Assembly (NCBI RefSeq): GCF_017316125.1 | Contig: NZ_JAFLWA010000017.1 | Location: 1-64,000, forward strand | Length of the DNA stretch: 64,000 nt | Direction of reading: 5' to 3' | DNA from: Enterococcus sp. DIV0660C | GTDB lineage: Bacteria; Bacillota; Bacilli; Lactobacillales; Enterococcaceae | Part shown: positions 15,776 through 26,655 of the stretch, in pieces | How positions within the stretch are numbered: the stretch's first letter is position 1 | Layout: each line of letters starts with the position of its first letter | Notes under the pieces: generated by a model | Databases searched by the model: none | Seen by the model: only the letters and a program-made list of their open reading frames with translations | What the model was told of the DNA's origin: nothing | Position numbers and translations under genes: made by a program

Positions 15776-18700
15776 GTCAGATTCCGTTAAAGCCCCAAAA
15801 TGAACGTTTTACAGATGAACAATGGCAAGCCATTTTTGATCGCGGGGACAATTTGCTGGTCTCCGCTTCAGCAGGATCTGGGAAAACGACGGTTCTTGTT
15901 CGTCGAGTGATTGAAAAACTTAAAATGGGTGTAAACATTGATGAACTCTTGATTGTTACGTTTACTGAAGCCGCTGCACGTGAAATGAAAGAAAGAATCC
16001 AAGAAGCTTTGCAGTCGGCAATCAATGATGAAACAGATACACAACGTCAACAACATTTTACAAAACAATTGATGTTGCTTCCTACTGCTAATATTTCGAC
16101 ACTACACGCATTTTGTTTAACTGTCATTCGTCGTTTTTATTACTTGATTGATATCGATCCGGTTTTTCGAATGTTAACAGATGAAACAGAAACGTTATTG
16201 ATGAAAGAAGATGTGTGGGACGAATTACGTGAACGCCTTTACGGAGAAAAAAATGAGCGGTTTTTCCAATTAACGACGAACTTTTCAAATGATCGATCAG
16301 ATGAAGGATTGACTGATTTGATCTTTTCTCTTTATGAATTTGCGCGTGCCAATCCAGATCCAGCTAATTGGCTTAAACATTTGAGTGACGCTTATCGCTT
16401 AGAAGGCTCACTTAGCGAATCGGCATTATATCAAGAGCAACTACGCCCGTTGATTTTGGCAGATGTTTTTCAATGTGTACAAGATTACGAAGAAATGGTT
16501 CGTTTAGCTCAGACGGAAGGCTTGGAAAAAATGTATGACCAGGTTTTGGAGGAACGTGAAAGAGTCAACGCAATCTATGAGGCATTTATGCAAGACCAAC
16601 TAGATGTTGCTTATCAAGGTTTAGAAAACTTAACCTTTTCCACATTTAAAAGCAGTCGAAAAGCAGAGCTGAAAGAGTTATCAGCAGAAATAAAAACTCT
16701 TCGAGATCGATCGAAAAAAATGATTCAAGAAATCAGTAAGAATTATTTTGCTGTTTCACCCGTGCAAATGGAAGCCATTATGACACAAACTCTTCCTTTA
16801 GTAGAAGAGATGTGTCAAGTAACACAAGCATTTATGGCTGGATTTAGTGAAAAAAAACGTGAAAAAGGTGTATTAGATTTTAACGACCTAGAGCATTTAG
16901 CGTTGATGATTTTGACCAAAAGAACTGCGAACGGTTGGGCAGCAAGTGAAGCCTCGAACTATTATCGAGAGAAATTTAAAGAAGTAATGGTTGATGAGTA
17001 TCAGGATGTCAATCAGCTACAAGAGGCAATTTTATACTGGTTAAGAGAACCAGATCCAACGAACGGAAATCTTTTCATGGTTGGAGATGTCAAGCAGTCC
17101 ATTTACTCTTTTCGTTTAGCCGATCCAAGTTTATTCATCAAAAAATATCAAGATTTTTCAAAGGCAGACGGTGGTAGAAGAATCGTTCTGGCAGAAAATT
17201 TTCGTTCACGAGAAGAAGTATTACATTTCACCAATTTAATTTTTAGTCAAATTATGGATGAACAAGTTGGCCAGATTACCTATGATGAAGCTGCAAAATT
17301 AGCATTAGGTTTTCCTGATTTTCCTAATAGTACGCAGTTCGATCCAGAAATTTTGATTTATGAAAAAGAACAGGAAGAAACTACGGAAGAGTTGCCTTCG
17401 GATGACTTCCTTGAAGATAAAACAGAGGGCGAATTATTGATGACAGGGTTGAAAATTCGTGAATTAGTTGATAGTAAATGGGAAATCTATGATAAAAAAT
17501 TGAAAGCGAATCGACCAGTTGAATATGGCGATATTGTTTTGCTAACACCGACGAAAAAAAATAATTTAACGATTTTAGATGTGTTCAAGACATTAGATAT
17601 TCCATTGGAAATGAACGACGCCCAAAATTATTTCCAAGCAACGGAGATTCGGACAATGATTTCATTATTACAAATCATTGATAATCCTTATCAAGATATT
17701 CCTTTGGTAGCTATTTTACGTTCACCAATCGTTGGCTTGATTGAACCTGAATTGGCACAGATTCGCTTAGCTGATCGAAACCATACATTCTTTGATGCGC
17801 TTTTGACTTATGAAAAAATGAATCAAGATCACTTGAGCGCTAAGCTCTCTGATTTTAGAGAGTTATTGGACAAGTGGCGTGAACTTGCGCGACGTTCTTC
17901 AATTGCAGATTTGCTTTGGACTATTTACTATGAAACAGGTTACCTAGAATACGTGGTAGGATTACCGGCTGGTGTCCAACGGCAAGCAAATTTGTATGCG
18001 CTAGTAGATCGTGCGAAAGCTTATGAGCAAAGTTCGTTTCGAGGGCTGTATCAATTCGTTCGTTTCATCGAAAAAATGCAAGAAAAAGACAAAGATTTGG
18101 CAGAACCTGTCATTGCTGTGGAAGACAATGCAGTACGGGTGATGACGATTCACGCGAGTAAAGGACTAGAGTTTCCCGTTGTCTTTTTGCTGGACATGAC
18201 GAAAGAATTCAATTTACAAGATTTACGAAAACGCTATGTATTTGAGGAAAAATTAGGGGCAGGAATCCGCTACATGGACCCGCAAACTCGTGTGTTATTT
18301 GATACATTACCTTTTCAAGCAATCAAATTAGCTAGACAAAACAAATTATTGTCGGAGGAAATGCGTAAGTTATATGTCGGATTGACTCGTGCGGAACAAA
18401 AACTGTTTATTGTGGGCTCCTATAAGAGTCGCGAACAAACAATCAAAACGTGGAACGAAGCGCGAAATACAGCAGACCTTGTTCTGGATCCAGCACTCCG
18501 TTTAAAAGGTCGAGGAAGTTTACTGAATTGGATTGGTTATAGCTTGATTCGTCATCCTCGAATGTCCGAATATTTAGAGGAAGAGTCAACAATGACTTTA
18601 GCTGATGCGAAGGATTCCTTTAGCATTATATGGATGAACCAACAAGCGTTAGTCGAAAAACGACACCAACTTGCACAACGAGAACCTTCTTTAGTTAAAC

Positions 18701-19485
18701 CGAAAGAAAACCAAAATGGCTTATCAGAGACTCTGCGTCAACGTTTAACCTATGTTTATCCTTATCAGGCGGCGACTCAAACGACTAGTTACCAATCTGT
18801 TTCAGAAATCAAACGATTATTTGAAGATCCAGATGATAGTCAGGCAACAAAGTTAAGTTGGGAAGACAATCAAACAAAAGCAAAAAATCATCAATTTCGT
18901 TATACACAAGAACAACTAGCCGAACCTAAATTTTTACAAAAAGGTGTGTCGGCAACTGCAATTGGAACAGTCACACATACATTGTTGCAGTTATTGCCAT
19001 TGGTGCCACCAACAGAAGAATCGATCCAAGCGTTACTAGCAGAGCTAGTCAAAAAAAGGTTAGTAGATCAACAGGTGGCAAAAAAAGTCGACATTTCTGC
19101 AATTCTTTGGTTTTTTGAAACAGACTTTGGAAAGCAACTATTGAAGAATGCCGCAAAAGTGAAAAGAGAGCAACCATTTGCGATGTTGATGACAGCAGAT
19201 GAAGTGTTTGAAAATTATCCAGATGAAAGCGATGAATTACTTATTCACGGAATCATTGACGGCTATATTGAATTTGCAGATGAAATCTATCTTTATGATT
19301 TCAAAACAGATTTTCTTATGAATCCAGATAATCCAGATGAGGTTGATAAAGTTGTCCAAAAATATTTAGGACAACTTCGACTTTACCAACAAGCATTAGC
19401 AGATTCTTTAGGAAAACCTGTAACGAATACCTTTTTAGTTTTATTACGTGGCAAAAAAATCATAAATGTTAACAAAAGATTATGA
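15772..19485 (+). CDS. rexA: RexA, ATP-dependent helicase/nuclease subunit A
   Basis: A 1237-aa UvrD-like helicase with a C-terminal RecB-family nuclease, partner of RexB. Walker A is SAGSGKTTVLVRR near residue 31, motif II VDEYQDVNQ, and motif VI VGLTRAEQKLF. The nuclease domain has HGIIDGYIEF and IYLYDFKTDF. It starts at a GTG overlapping the rexB stop by 4 nt, with GAGGTGAAGAA as ribosome site. No terminator is evident before the next gene; the downstream HxlR promoter begins within 20 bp of the stop. Confidence 0.95.
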   Translation: MSQIPLKPQNERFTDEQWQAIFDRGDNLLVSASAGSGKTTVLVRRVIEKLKMGVNIDELLIVTFTEAAAREMKERIQEALQSAINDETDTQRQQHFTKQLMLLPTANISTLHAFCLTVIRRFYYLIDIDPVFRMLTDETETLLMKEDVWDELRERLYGEKNERFFQLTTNFSNDRSDEGLTDLIFSLYEFARANPDPANWLKHLSDAYRLEGSLSESALYQEQLRPLILADVFQCVQDYEEMVRLAQTEGLEKMYDQVLEERERVNAIYEAFMQDQLDVAYQGLENLTFSTFKSSRKAELKELSAEIKTLRDRSKKMIQEISKNYFAVSPVQMEAIMTQTLPLVEEMCQVTQAFMAGFSEKKREKGVLDFNDLEHLALMILTKRTANGWAASEASNYYREKFKEVMVDEYQDVNQLQEAILYWLREPDPTNGNLFMVGDVKQSIYSFRLADPSLFIKKYQDFSKADGGRRIVLAENFRSREEVLHFTNLIFSQIMDEQVGQITYDEAAKLALGFPDFPNSTQFDPEILIYEKEQEETTEELPSDDFLEDKTEGELLMTGLKIRELVDSKWEIYDKKLKANRPVEYGDIVLLTPTKKNNLTILDVFKTLDIPLEMNDAQNYFQATEIRTMISLLQIIDNPYQDIPLVAILRSPIVGLIEPELAQIRLADRNHTFFDALLTYEKMNQDHLSAKLSDFRELLDKWRELARRSSIADLLWTIYYETGYLEYVVGLPAGVQRQANLYALVDRAKAYEQSSFRGLYQFVRFIEKMQEKDKDLAEPVIAVEDNAVRVMTIHASKGLEFPVVFLLDMTKEFNLQDLRKRYVFEEKLGAGIRYMDPQTRVLFDTLPFQAIKLARQNKLLSEEMRKLYVGLTRAEQKLFIVGSYKSREQTIKTWNEARNTADLVLDPALRLKGRGSLLNWIGYSLIRHPRMSEYLEEESTMTLADAKDSFSIIWMNQQALVEKRHQLAQREPSLVKPKENQNGLSETLRQRLTYVYPYQAATQTTSYQSVSEIKRLFEDPDDSQATKLSWEDNQTKAKNHQFRYTQEQLAEPKFLQKGVSATAIGTVTHTLLQLLPLVPPTEESIQALLAELVKKRLVDQQVAKKVDISAILWFFETDFGKQLLKNAAKVKREQPFAMLMTADEVFENYPDESDELLIHGIIDGYIEFADEIYLYDFKTDFLMNPDNPDEVDKVVQKYLGQLRLYQQALADSLGKPVTNTFLVLLRGKKIINVNKRL

Positions 19486-19500
19486 ATAAGCATAAGTTGC

Positions 19501-19528
19501 TTACACTTTGTAAGTATTATGCTATACT
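19501..19528 (+). promoter_or_regulatory. Promoter and probable auto-operator of the HxlR gene
   Basis: TTACAC (19501-19506), a 16-bp spacer and TATACT (19523-19528). The palindrome TTACACTTTGTAA (19501-19513) overlaps the -35 and has the same TTAC-N5-GTAA form as the two sites at the nitroreductase promoter. Confidence 0.68.
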
Positions 19529-19549
19529 CTTCAAAAAGAGGTGAGTAAG

Positions 19550-19891
19550 ATGGAGCTTACACAGACAGACTTTGTTCTATGTCCGAAGTTTGAGAAAACT
19601 TTCTCAATTTTGGGAAAAAAATGGAACGGATTAATTATTGATGTATTACTAGAAAATGGTCCGCAACGCTTTGTTGATCTTGCTACAAAGATTCCGATGG
19701 TTAGCGACCGAGTATTGGTCGAGCGTCTAAAAGAGTTAGAAAAAGAAGGAATTGTTACTCGAAATATCTCCTGTAATGAATCTAATCGTTCTGAGTATCT
19801 TTTAACTGAAAAAGGAGCAGATCTACAAAACTCAATCAAACAGTTACAAGTTTGGAGTGAAAAGTGGGTCACTGAGGAAGAATGCAGTTGA
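19550..19891 (+). CDS. HxlR/DUF24-family redox-type transcriptional regulator
   Basis: A 113-aa winged-helix regulator. The N-terminal VLCPKFEKTFSILGKKW holds Cys11, the conserved cysteine that senses quinones or disulfide stress in YodB/CatR-type members. The DNA-binding helices are RFVDLATKIPMVSDRVLVER and the wing is the EGIVTRNISCNESNRSEY segment. A second Cys is in that wing. The ATG at 19550 is preferred over a GTG at 19541 because AGAGGTGA lies at the right distance. The operator-like palindrome at its own -35 suggests autoregulation, and two copies at the nitroreductase gene suggest that gene as a target. Confidence 0.88.
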   Translation: MELTQTDFVLCPKFEKTFSILGKKWNGLIIDVLLENGPQRFVDLATKIPMVSDRVLVERLKELEKEGIVTRNISCNESNRSEYLLTEKGADLQNSIKQLQVWSEKWVTEEECS

Positions 19892-19939
19892 TTTCAGGAC
19901 AAAATTCTTGTAGAATTGATTTTGTAAATTGTAAATAAA

Positions 19940-20181
19940 CAAAGAACCATGACGAAAAAGAGTAGTTTGGCTAAACCAGATCAGGGAGATTTGCCATAGA
20001 CTGAGAGCAAATTCTGTGTTTGAAAAATGAAGTTCACTTTCTGAGTTCGCCTAGTTTTTGCTACTAGGCCGGCAATTATTGTCGTTAATCAAGTAAGTGT
20101 GTGAGTAGCTAATCGCTTTACTCACAAATTAGGATGGTATCGCGAAGACCTCGTTCCTTGATAGGAATGAGGTCTTTTTTT
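19940..20181 (+). promoter_or_regulatory. T-box riboswitch (phenylalanine) upstream of pheST
   Basis: The leader shows the ordered T-box elements: a stem I with GAGTAG and CAGGGAGATT blocks, a probable TTC specifier near GAAGTTCACT (Phe codon), and the T-box bulge sequence in AGGATGGTATCGCG (20131-20144), whose TGGT pairs with an ACCA tRNA end. The terminator hairpin GACCTCGTTCC/GGAATGAGGTC is followed by T7 (20146-20181). Uncharged tRNA-Phe would favour the antiterminator and turn on pheST. A weak TTGTAG/TAAATA promoter lies at 19908-19937. Confidence 0.9.
20146..20181 (+). terminator. Regulated terminator of the T-box leader
   Basis: An 11-bp stem with one mismatch and a TTGATA loop, then a T-run. 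Its 5' arm follows directly on the T-box sequence, as expected for a mutually exclusive antiterminator. Confidence 0.9.
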
Positions 20182-20210
20182 GTATTTGAATTTGAAGGAG
20201 GAAACCAGCA

Positions 20211-21254
20211 ATGTCTTTACAAGCACAACTCGAAAGCTTGAAAGAAGCAACGATTGTTAAAATTAATGCCGCACAGGATTTGAAAGAATTGAATCAAATC
20301 CGCGTGGAAACGTTAGGGAAAAAAGGCCCGATTACCGAAGTTCTTCGTGGAATGAAAGACCTTAGTCCAGAGGAAAGACCAAAAGTAGGTAGCTTTGCAA
20401 ATGAAATTCGTGATTTTTTAACAGTAGAAATTGAACGTAAAAAAGAAGTTCTTGAAGAAGAAGCACTGAATGCTGCTTTAGCAAAAGAAACACTTGATGT
20501 GACTCTACCCGGTCGTCAAGTAAAGCAAGGAACACGCCATATCTTGACACAAATCATGGAAGAAATCGAAGATATTTTTGTTGGAATGGGTTATCAAATC
20601 GTTGAAGGTTACGAAGTAGAGTCAGATCACTACAACTTTGAACGAATGAATTTACCAAAAGACCATCCGGCACGAGATATGCAAGATACGTTTTATATTT
20701 CCGAAGATATTTTAATTCGCACACATACTTCGCCTGTTCAAGCACGAACAATGGAAAAACATGATTTCTCAAAGGGTGCATTACGTATGATTTCACCTGG
20801 GAAAGTGTTCCGTCGTGACACGGATGATGCCACTCATAGCCATCAATTCCATCAAATTGAAGGTCTTGTGATCGATAAAAATGTAACAATGGGTGACTTG
20901 AAAGGAACATTGGAAGTTGTTATGAAAAAAATGTTTGGGGAAGATCGCAAAATTCGTTTGCGTCCAAGTTATTTCCCATTCACTGAACCATCTGTTGAAG
21001 TAGATGTTAGCTGTTTCAAATGTGGAGGCAAGGGTTGTAACGTCTGCAAATATACGGGTTGGATTGAAATTTTAGGTGCTGGAATGGTTCATCCAAATGT
21101 TTTAGAGATGTCAGGGATCGATCCAAATGAATATTCAGGATTTGCTTTTGGACTTGGACCAGATCGCGTAGCAATGTTACGTTATGGTGTTAATGATATC
21201 CGTAATTTCTATCAAAATGACTTACGTTTTTTAAGTCAGTTCAAGGGGGAGTAA
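20211..21254 (+). CDS. pheS: Phenylalanyl-tRNA synthetase alpha subunit
   Basis: 347 aa, the normal length for bacterial PheS, which carries the class II catalytic core charging tRNA-Phe in an alpha2-beta2 tetramer. Class II motif 2 is [19 protein letters not shown], and motif 3 is [17 protein letters not shown]. The Cys-rich segment [12 protein letters not shown] near residue 265 is seen in several PheS proteins. GAAGGAGGAAA precedes the ATG. pheT follows after 6 bp, and the T-box leader controls both. Confidence 0.97.
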   Translation: MSLQAQLESLKEATIVKINAAQDLKELNQIRVETLGKKGPITEVLRGMKDLSPEERPKVGSFANEIRDFLTVEIERKKEVLEEEALNAALAKETLDVTLPGRQVKQGTRHILTQIMEEIEDIFVGMGYQIVEGYEVESDHYNFERMNLPKDHPARDMQDTFYISEDILIRTHTSPVQARTMEKHDFSKGALRMISPGKVFRRDTDDATHSHQFHQIEGLVIDKNVTMGDLKGTLEVVMKKMFGEDRKIRLRPSYFPFTEPSVEVDVSCFKCGGKGCNVCKYTGWIEILGAGMVHPNVLEMSGIDPNEYSGFAFGLGPDRVAMLRYGVNDIRNFYQNDLRFLSQFKGE

Positions 21255-21260
21255 AAAAGG

Positions 21261-23678
21261 ATGTTAGTTTCATATAAATGGTTAAATAAATATGTTGATT
21301 TATCAGCAGTGACACCACAAGAATTAGCAGATAAAATGTCTGTTACTGGTATCGAGGTCGAAGGAATCGAAGTGCCAGAAGATGGTTTGAAAAAAATTGT
21401 CGTCGGTGAAGTAAAAGAATGTGTACCGCATCCTGATTCTGATCACTTATCCATTTGCCAAGTAGACATTGGTGAAGAGGAATTATCTCAAATCGTTTGT
21501 GGCGCGCCGAATGTTAAAGCGGGCATCAAAGTTATCGTTGCTTTACCCAATTCACGGATTGCTGGCAATGTGAAAATCAAAAAAGGAAAAATGCGCGGCG
21601 AAGTATCCAATGGGATGATCTGTGCGTTACAAGAAATTGGTTTTTCTGATAGCGTGGTGCCAAAAGAATATGCAGAAGGTATTTATTATCTTCCTGAGGA
21701 TGCTGTGAATGGTGAGCCAGTATTTTCATATCTTGGTATGGATGATTCAATTATTGAATTATCGATCACACCGAACCGCGCTGATGCACTATCCATGCGT
21801 GGTGTTGCCTATGAGGTTGGCGCAATTTATCGCCAAACACCAACATTCGATGATGAAAAACTAACCGAAGTTGATCGTTTGGCTAGTGAAAAAATTGCTG
21901 TGACTGTGGAAGACAAAGAACTTGTTCCAGCGTATCAAATTCGGGTAATTGAAGGGGTTAAAATTCAACCAAGTCCACAATGGTTACAAAACCTTTTAAT
22001 GAACGAAGGAATTCGTCCAATCAACAATGTAGTTGATGTAACAAATTATATCCTGTTATTGTTTGGTCAACCATTGCATGCATTTGACTATGATAAACTT
22101 GGTTCGAAAGAACTTGTTGTCCGTCATGCCAAAGAAGCAGAAGAATTAGTGACACTTGATGGTGAAACACGCCAATTGACACCAGAAAACTTGGTAATCA
22201 CTAACGGCTCGGTTCCTGTTGCTTTAGCGGGTGTCATGGGTGGATTGGATTCAGAAATCACTGAAACAACGACAACAGTAGCATTAGAAGCAGCATTATT
22301 TGATCCAGTTTCTATTCGTCGAACAGCGAAACAATTCAATTTACGTAGTGAATCTTCTGCACGTTTTGAAAAAGGAATCAATCATGCAACGATTGCTGAA
22401 GCAAACGATGTTGCGGCAGCTATGATCGTCGCACTTGCTGGGGGCGAAGTTCTAACGGGTGCAGTAGCTGGTGCGGAAGTGACAGTCGAAGATGTAACAG
22501 TTCCAATCACATTACAACGAATCAATCAATATTTAGGGACAAACTTGACTAGTGCAGAAGTGAACGAGATTTTTGAAGCACTTGGTTTTGATTATCAAGA
22601 AACTAATGAAACATACGTTGTCGTTGTTCCACCAAGACGTTGGGATATTCAAATTGAAGCAGATATCATTGAAGAAGTTGCTCGTATCTATGGTTATGAT
22701 CGTTTGCCATCTACATTACCAAGTGGTGAAACAGTTGCTGGAAGTTTAACGGCAGAGCAAGCAGGTACCCGTACCATTCGTACATTGCTTGAAGGTAGTG
22801 GATTGAATGAAGCAATTAGTTATGCGTTGACAACCGAAGAAAAATCTCGTCAATTCGCAATGAAAGAAACGAATATCACTCGTTTAGACTGGCCAATGAG
22901 TGAAGAGCGTTCAGTTCTTCGGATGAACTTGATTAGTGGGTTATTGGACAATGTTAATTACAATGTCGCTCGTAAAAATACTGATGTTGGTTTCTATGAA
23001 GTAGGACGTGTGTTCTATCAGGAAAATGATCCTTTGACTCATTTGCCACAAGAAGTAAAACATCTTGCGTTAGCTATTTCTGGTACATGGCAAGAAAAAG
23101 ATTGGCAAACAAAAGCAGAAAAAGTTGATTTCTTTACAATCAAAGGATTGTTAGAAAACATTTTTGCCCAATTATCCATTACTGAACAAATGAGTTATCA
23201 AGCAACCACTATGCCAGAAATGCATCCAGGTCGAACGGCTGCCATCTATCTTGGTGAACAATACATTGGGTTTGTTGGTCAAGTTCATCCAACGATTGCT
23301 AAAGCGTATGACATTCCGGAAACGTATGTTGCAGAATTAGATTTAGTTTCACTGATTGAAGCAGCACAAGCAGGAATCACCTATCATGCTGTGACAAAAT
23401 TCCCAGCCGTTAGTCGAGACATTGCTTTGTTAGTTAAAGAAGAAATAACAAATCAAGAATTAGAGACAGTAATTAAAGCATCTGCTGGTAAATTTTTAAC
23501 AGAAATTCAATTATTTGATGTCTATCAAGGGGACAATATCGAAGCAGGTAACAAATCAATGGCGTATAGCTTGACATTTGTAAATCCTGAAGCGACATTG
23601 ACGGATGAAGAAATCAATAAAGCTATGGATAAAGTAACCCATGCATTAACAGAAAACTTGCACGCAAGTATTCGTTGA
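21261..23678 (+). CDS. pheT: Phenylalanyl-tRNA synthetase beta subunit
   Basis: 805 aa, the usual size. The N-terminal EMAP/OB-fold tRNA-binding domain (about 40-155) is followed by the B3/B4 editing domain, B5 domain, catalytic-like core, and a C-terminal ferredoxin-fold anticodon-binding domain (about 710-805; [12 protein letters not shown]). The subunit edits mischarged Tyr-tRNA and binds the anticodon. It starts 6 bp after pheS behind GGGGGAG, so the two are translated from one T-box-controlled mRNA. Confidence 0.97.
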   Translation: MLVSYKWLNKYVDLSAVTPQELADKMSVTGIEVEGIEVPEDGLKKIVVGEVKECVPHPDSDHLSICQVDIGEEELSQIVCGAPNVKAGIKVIVALPNSRIAGNVKIKKGKMRGEVSNGMICALQEIGFSDSVVPKEYAEGIYYLPEDAVNGEPVFSYLGMDDSIIELSITPNRADALSMRGVAYEVGAIYRQTPTFDDEKLTEVDRLASEKIAVTVEDKELVPAYQIRVIEGVKIQPSPQWLQNLLMNEGIRPINNVVDVTNYILLLFGQPLHAFDYDKLGSKELVVRHAKEAEELVTLDGETRQLTPENLVITNGSVPVALAGVMGGLDSEITETTTTVALEAALFDPVSIRRTAKQFNLRSESSARFEKGINHATIAEANDVAAAMIVALAGGEVLTGAVAGAEVTVEDVTVPITLQRINQYLGTNLTSAEVNEIFEALGFDYQETNETYVVVVPPRRWDIQIEADIIEEVARIYGYDRLPSTLPSGETVAGSLTAEQAGTRTIRTLLEGSGLNEAISYALTTEEKSRQFAMKETNITRLDWPMSEERSVLRMNLISGLLDNVNYNVARKNTDVGFYEVGRVFYQENDPLTHLPQEVKHLALAISGTWQEKDWQTKAEKVDFFTIKGLLENIFAQLSITEQMSYQATTMPEMHPGRTAAIYLGEQYIGFVGQVHPTIAKAYDIPETYVAELDLVSLIEAAQAGITYHAVTKFPAVSRDIALLVKEEITNQELETVIKASAGKFLTEIQLFDVYQGDNIEAGNKSMAYSLTFVNPEATLTDEEINKAMDKVTHALTENLHASIR

Positions 23679-23698
23679 TTCTTTTCTTATCCAGAAAA

Positions 23699-23745
23699 AC
23701 CCAGCCACGAGGCAGACGGGAAAGTCTAACTCGTGACTGGGTTTT
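23699..23745 (+). terminator. Terminator of pheST
   Basis: CCCAGCCACGAG pairs with CTCGTGACTGGG (one mismatch) and is followed by TTTTATTT. Confidence 0.82.
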
Positions 23746-23753
23746 ATTTAGTC

Positions 23754-23799
23754 AAAAAGCGAGGACCAAAATATTCTTCATTTTGATCCTCGCTTTTTG
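23754..23799 (-). terminator. Terminator of trpS (bidirectional)
   Basis: A long stem AAAAAGCGAGGA(C)CAAAAT with its complement and flanking A/T runs serves leftward trpS transcription and backs up pheST. Confidence 0.85.
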
Positions 23800-23808
23800 T
23801 TTTGATAA

Positions 23809-24819
23809 TTAGTTGAAATAGTTGATCCCCATCGCAGATTTTACTTCTGCTAATGTTTCTGCTGCTACTTCTTTTGCAGCTAAACTGCCTTGACGTAACA
23901 TTTCCATAACAGCTGCTGGATCTTTTTCAAACTCTTCACGACGTGCACGAATTGGTGCAAATTCAGCTTCTAAAACGTCAATCAAGTAACGCTTGATTTT
24001 GACGTCACCAAGACCACCACGACGATAATGTACTTTCATGTCTTCAATTGTTTCTTTATCTGTTCCGAACACATCCAGATAAGTGAAGACCATGTTTCCT
24101 TCCACTTGACCAGGATCTTCCACATGGATGTGGTTGGGATCTGTGTACATGCTCATGACTTTTTTCTGAACAACATCAGCCGGATCAGCAATATAGATAC
24201 CATTGCCCAGTGACTTACTCATTTTCCCATTACCATCAATCCCAGGTAAACGTCCCATTCCTTTTGGAGGGAAGACACCTTTTGGTTCAACAAGAACTTG
24301 ACCATACGTATGATTGAAGCTTTGCACGATTTCTTGTGTTTGTTCCAACATTGGTTTTTGATCTTCACCAACAGGAACTAAATTTGCTTTGAAAGCTGTG
24401 ATGTCAGCAGCTTGTGAAATCGGATAAACAAAGAAACCCGTTGGGATACTTTCGCCAAATTTCTTTTGTTCGATTTCTGATTTCACTGTTGGATTTCTTT
24501 TCACACGCCCAACACTGACCAAGTTCATGTAATACATGGCTAACTCAGATAACTCAGGAATTTGTGATTGGATAAATAAAGTTGATTTTGTCGGATCAAG
24601 ACCAACAGCCAAGTAATCCAATGCGACTTGTAACACATTAGAAGAAACTTTTTCAGGATTTTTTGCATTATCTGTTAAAGCTTGCATGTCAGCAATCATG
24701 ACAAACAGTTGATTCTTTTCGTCAGCTTGCATTTCCACCCGCGTTTTTAAAGAACCGACATAATGGCCAAGATGCAATCTTCCCGTTGGACGGTCTCCAG
24801 TCAATATAATATTTTTCAA
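23809..24819 (-). CDS. trpS: Tryptophanyl-tRNA synthetase
   Basis: About 336 aa, class I synthetase charging tRNA-Trp. The HIGH-type motif is HLGH in [11 protein letters not shown] near residue 17, and the KMSKS loop is intact in [13 protein letters not shown] place the start at a TTG (24819), which has AAAGAGGTG at the proper spacing. A GTG three codons upstream (24828) overlaps that site but cannot be excluded. It is convergent with pheST. No T-box is seen in its 250-bp upstream region. Confidence 0.95.
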   Translation of the reverse strand: MKNIILTGDRPTGRLHLGHYVGSLKTRVEMQADEKNQLFVMIADMQALTDNAKNPEKVSSNVLQVALDYLAVGLDPTKSTLFIQSQIPELSELAMYYMNLVSVGRVKRNPTVKSEIEQKKFGESIPTGFFVYPISQAADITAFKANLVPVGEDQKPMLEQTQEIVQSFNHTYGQVLVEPKGVFPPKGMGRLPGIDGNGKMSKSLGNGIYIADPADVVQKKVMSMYTDPNHIHVEDPGQVEGNMVFTYLDVFGTDKETIEDMKVHYRRGGLGDVKIKRYLIDVLEAEFAPIRARREEFEKDPAAVMEMLRQGSLAAKEVAAETLAEVKSAMGINYFN

Positions 24820-24984
24820 AAAAGACACCTCTTTACGATTTGTAAGACTAGCACTTTATATCTTACCGTTTTTTTTTGGAAGAAACAACTAGTCAAATGA
24901 AAAAACGCGGAAAGGGTACAAAGGAAATTGAAGTGAAATGAACATTCAAAAACAAAATAGATTTGTAGAAAATAACGTAGAAAC

Positions 24985-25014
24985 TTTACATTTCCCTTTA
25001 TTATCAGATATAAT
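24985..25014 (+). promoter_or_regulatory. Promoter of the amino-acid ABC operon
   Basis: TTTACA (24985-24990), an 18-bp spacer and TATAAT (25009-25014), about 60 bp before the first gene. No GlnR-type box was found. Confidence 0.78.
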
Positions 25015-25073
25015 ATGTTTTATTAAGTATCTTTAAAAGAAATCTTACTAAATAATAATGGGAGTGTAATGAT

Positions 25074-25811
25074 ATGGCAATGATTGAATTTAAAAACGTG
25101 GAAAAGTACTATGGAAAATTCCATGCTTTGAAAAATATTAACCTCGAATTTGAGAAGGGGGAAGTAGTTGTTGTCATCGGGCCTTCAGGTTCTGGAAAAA
25201 GTACAATGTTGCGTTGCATCAATGGCTTAGAAACTATTTCCTCAGGACAACTACTGATAAATAACAAAGATTTAAGAGATAAACAGACAAAATTAACAGA
25301 AGTGCGTAAAAATATCGGGATGGTTTTTCAACATTTTAATTTATACCCCAATAAAACTGTACTAGAAAACATCACACTAGCACCAATTAAAGTGCTGAAG
25401 CAAGATCAAGCAACTGCAATCAAAAATGCTGAAAAATTTTTAGATACAGTTAATATGCTAGACAAAAAAGATTCTTACCCATCGATGCTATCTGGTGGAC
25501 AACAACAGCGTGTTGCGATTGCCAGAGGTTTAGCCATGAATCCAGAGATGCTACTATTTGATGAGCCAACTTCAGCGCTTGACCCAGAAATGATTGGGGA
25601 TGTACTAGACGTTATGAAGAAGTTAGCTAGAGAAGGAATGTCAATGATCGTGGTCACTCATGAAATGGGGTTTGCAAAAGAAGTAGCAGATCGAGTGATT
25701 TTTATGGCTGAAGGAGAAGTTTTAGAAGAGAGTCGCGATGTAAAAGGTTTCTTTGACAATCCACAAGAAGAGCGAGCACAACAATTTATTAGTAAAGTAA
25801 TCAACCATTAA
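25074..25811 (+). CDS. Polar amino-acid ABC transporter ATPase
   Basis: A 245-aa ATP-binding subunit of a polar amino-acid (probably glutamine/glutamate) importer. It has Walker [10 protein letters not shown] (about residue 34), the Q-loop in [15 protein letters not shown], signature LSGGQQQR, Walker [12 protein letters not shown] and the switch His in [15 protein letters not shown], all intact. It is first of a four-gene operon (ATPase, binding protein, two permeases) with 11-17-bp gaps. GGGAGTG precedes the ATG; a second in-frame ATG two codons later is possible. Confidence 0.95.
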   Translation: MAMIEFKNVEKYYGKFHALKNINLEFEKGEVVVVIGPSGSGKSTMLRCINGLETISSGQLLINNKDLRDKQTKLTEVRKNIGMVFQHFNLYPNKTVLENITLAPIKVLKQDQATAIKNAEKFLDTVNMLDKKDSYPSMLSGGQQQRVAIARGLAMNPEMLLFDEPTSALDPEMIGDVLDVMKKLAREGMSMIVVTHEMGFAKEVADRVIFMAEGEVLEESRDVKGFFDNPQEERAQQFISKVINH

Positions 25812-25828
25812 AATTTAGGAGGAATTGT

Positions 25829-26644
25829 ATGAAAAAGCATAAAAGCTTTCGTCTACTCTTTCTGCTAAGTATCGTGTTACTTGCACTGGTTGGCTGTAAG
25901 GGAGCAAGCGTAGCGGACGAAAATATCGCAGAAAGAATCAAAGAAACAAATGAGATCACTTGGGGTGTCAAATATGATACTCGTTTATTTGGAATGATGG
26001 ACATCAAGTCTGGTGAAGTTCAAGGCTTTGATATCGATATTGCAAAAGCAATCACACAGAAAATACTTGGTAAAGAGGGACAAGCAAATTTTGTTGAAGT
26101 GACTTCGAAAACTAGAATTCCGTTGTTAAAAAATGGAAACATCGATGCAATCATTGCGACGATGACGATCACCGATGAACGAAAAAAACAAGTGGATTTT
26201 TCAGACGTTTATTTTGATGCTGGACAATCTTTGCTAGTCAAAAAAGGAAGCAGTATCCAAAGTGTGACTGATTTAGATGCTTCGACAACCGTTTTGGCTG
26301 TCAAAGGTTCGACTTCAGCAGCGAATATTCGTGAACATGCACCCGATGCAAATATTTTAGAATTAGAGAACTATGCAGAGGCATTTACGGCACTTCAATC
26401 GGGACAAGGAGATGCAATGACGACTGACAATGCGATCCTTTTAGGAATGGCGGATGAAAATCCAAGCTATACGTTGGCAGGAGGTACATTTACCAATGAA
26501 CCGTATGGAATTGCCATCAATAAGGGGCAGAAAGAATTTTTGGATGAAGTCAATCAAGCATTAGCAGAAATGATTGCTGACGGCACCTATGATGAAATTT
26601 ATCAACACTGGTTTCCAAATGAAACGGATGGCAAAGTTGATTAA
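25829..26644 (+). CDS. Amino-acid ABC transporter substrate-binding lipoprotein
   Basis: A 271-aa extracellular binding protein (SBP_bac_3 family) tethered as a lipoprotein: signal peptide, then lipobox LVGC with Cys23. The ligand-binding pattern GFDIDIAKAI and DAIIATMTITDERKKQVDFS is typical of glutamine/glutamate/aspartate binders. It captures the amino acid for the two permeases that follow. AGGAGGAAT precedes the ATG, 17 bp after the ATPase gene. Substrate specificity cannot be settled from sequence alone. Confidence 0.93.
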   Translation: MKKHKSFRLLFLLSIVLLALVGCKGASVADENIAERIKETNEITWGVKYDTRLFGMMDIKSGEVQGFDIDIAKAITQKILGKEGQANFVEVTSKTRIPLLKNGNIDAIIATMTITDERKKQVDFSDVYFDAGQSLLVKKGSSIQSVTDLDASTTVLAVKGSTSAANIREHAPDANILELENYAEAFTALQSGQGDAMTTDNAILLGMADENPSYTLAGGTFTNEPYGIAINKGQKEFLDEVNQALAEMIADGTYDEIYQHWFPNETDGKVD

Positions 26645-26655
26645 GGAGGGACAAT

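Noticed and set aside
24829-24984. GlnR box upstream of the amino-acid ABC operon
   Set aside because: No TGTNA-N7-TNACA sequence found by eye.
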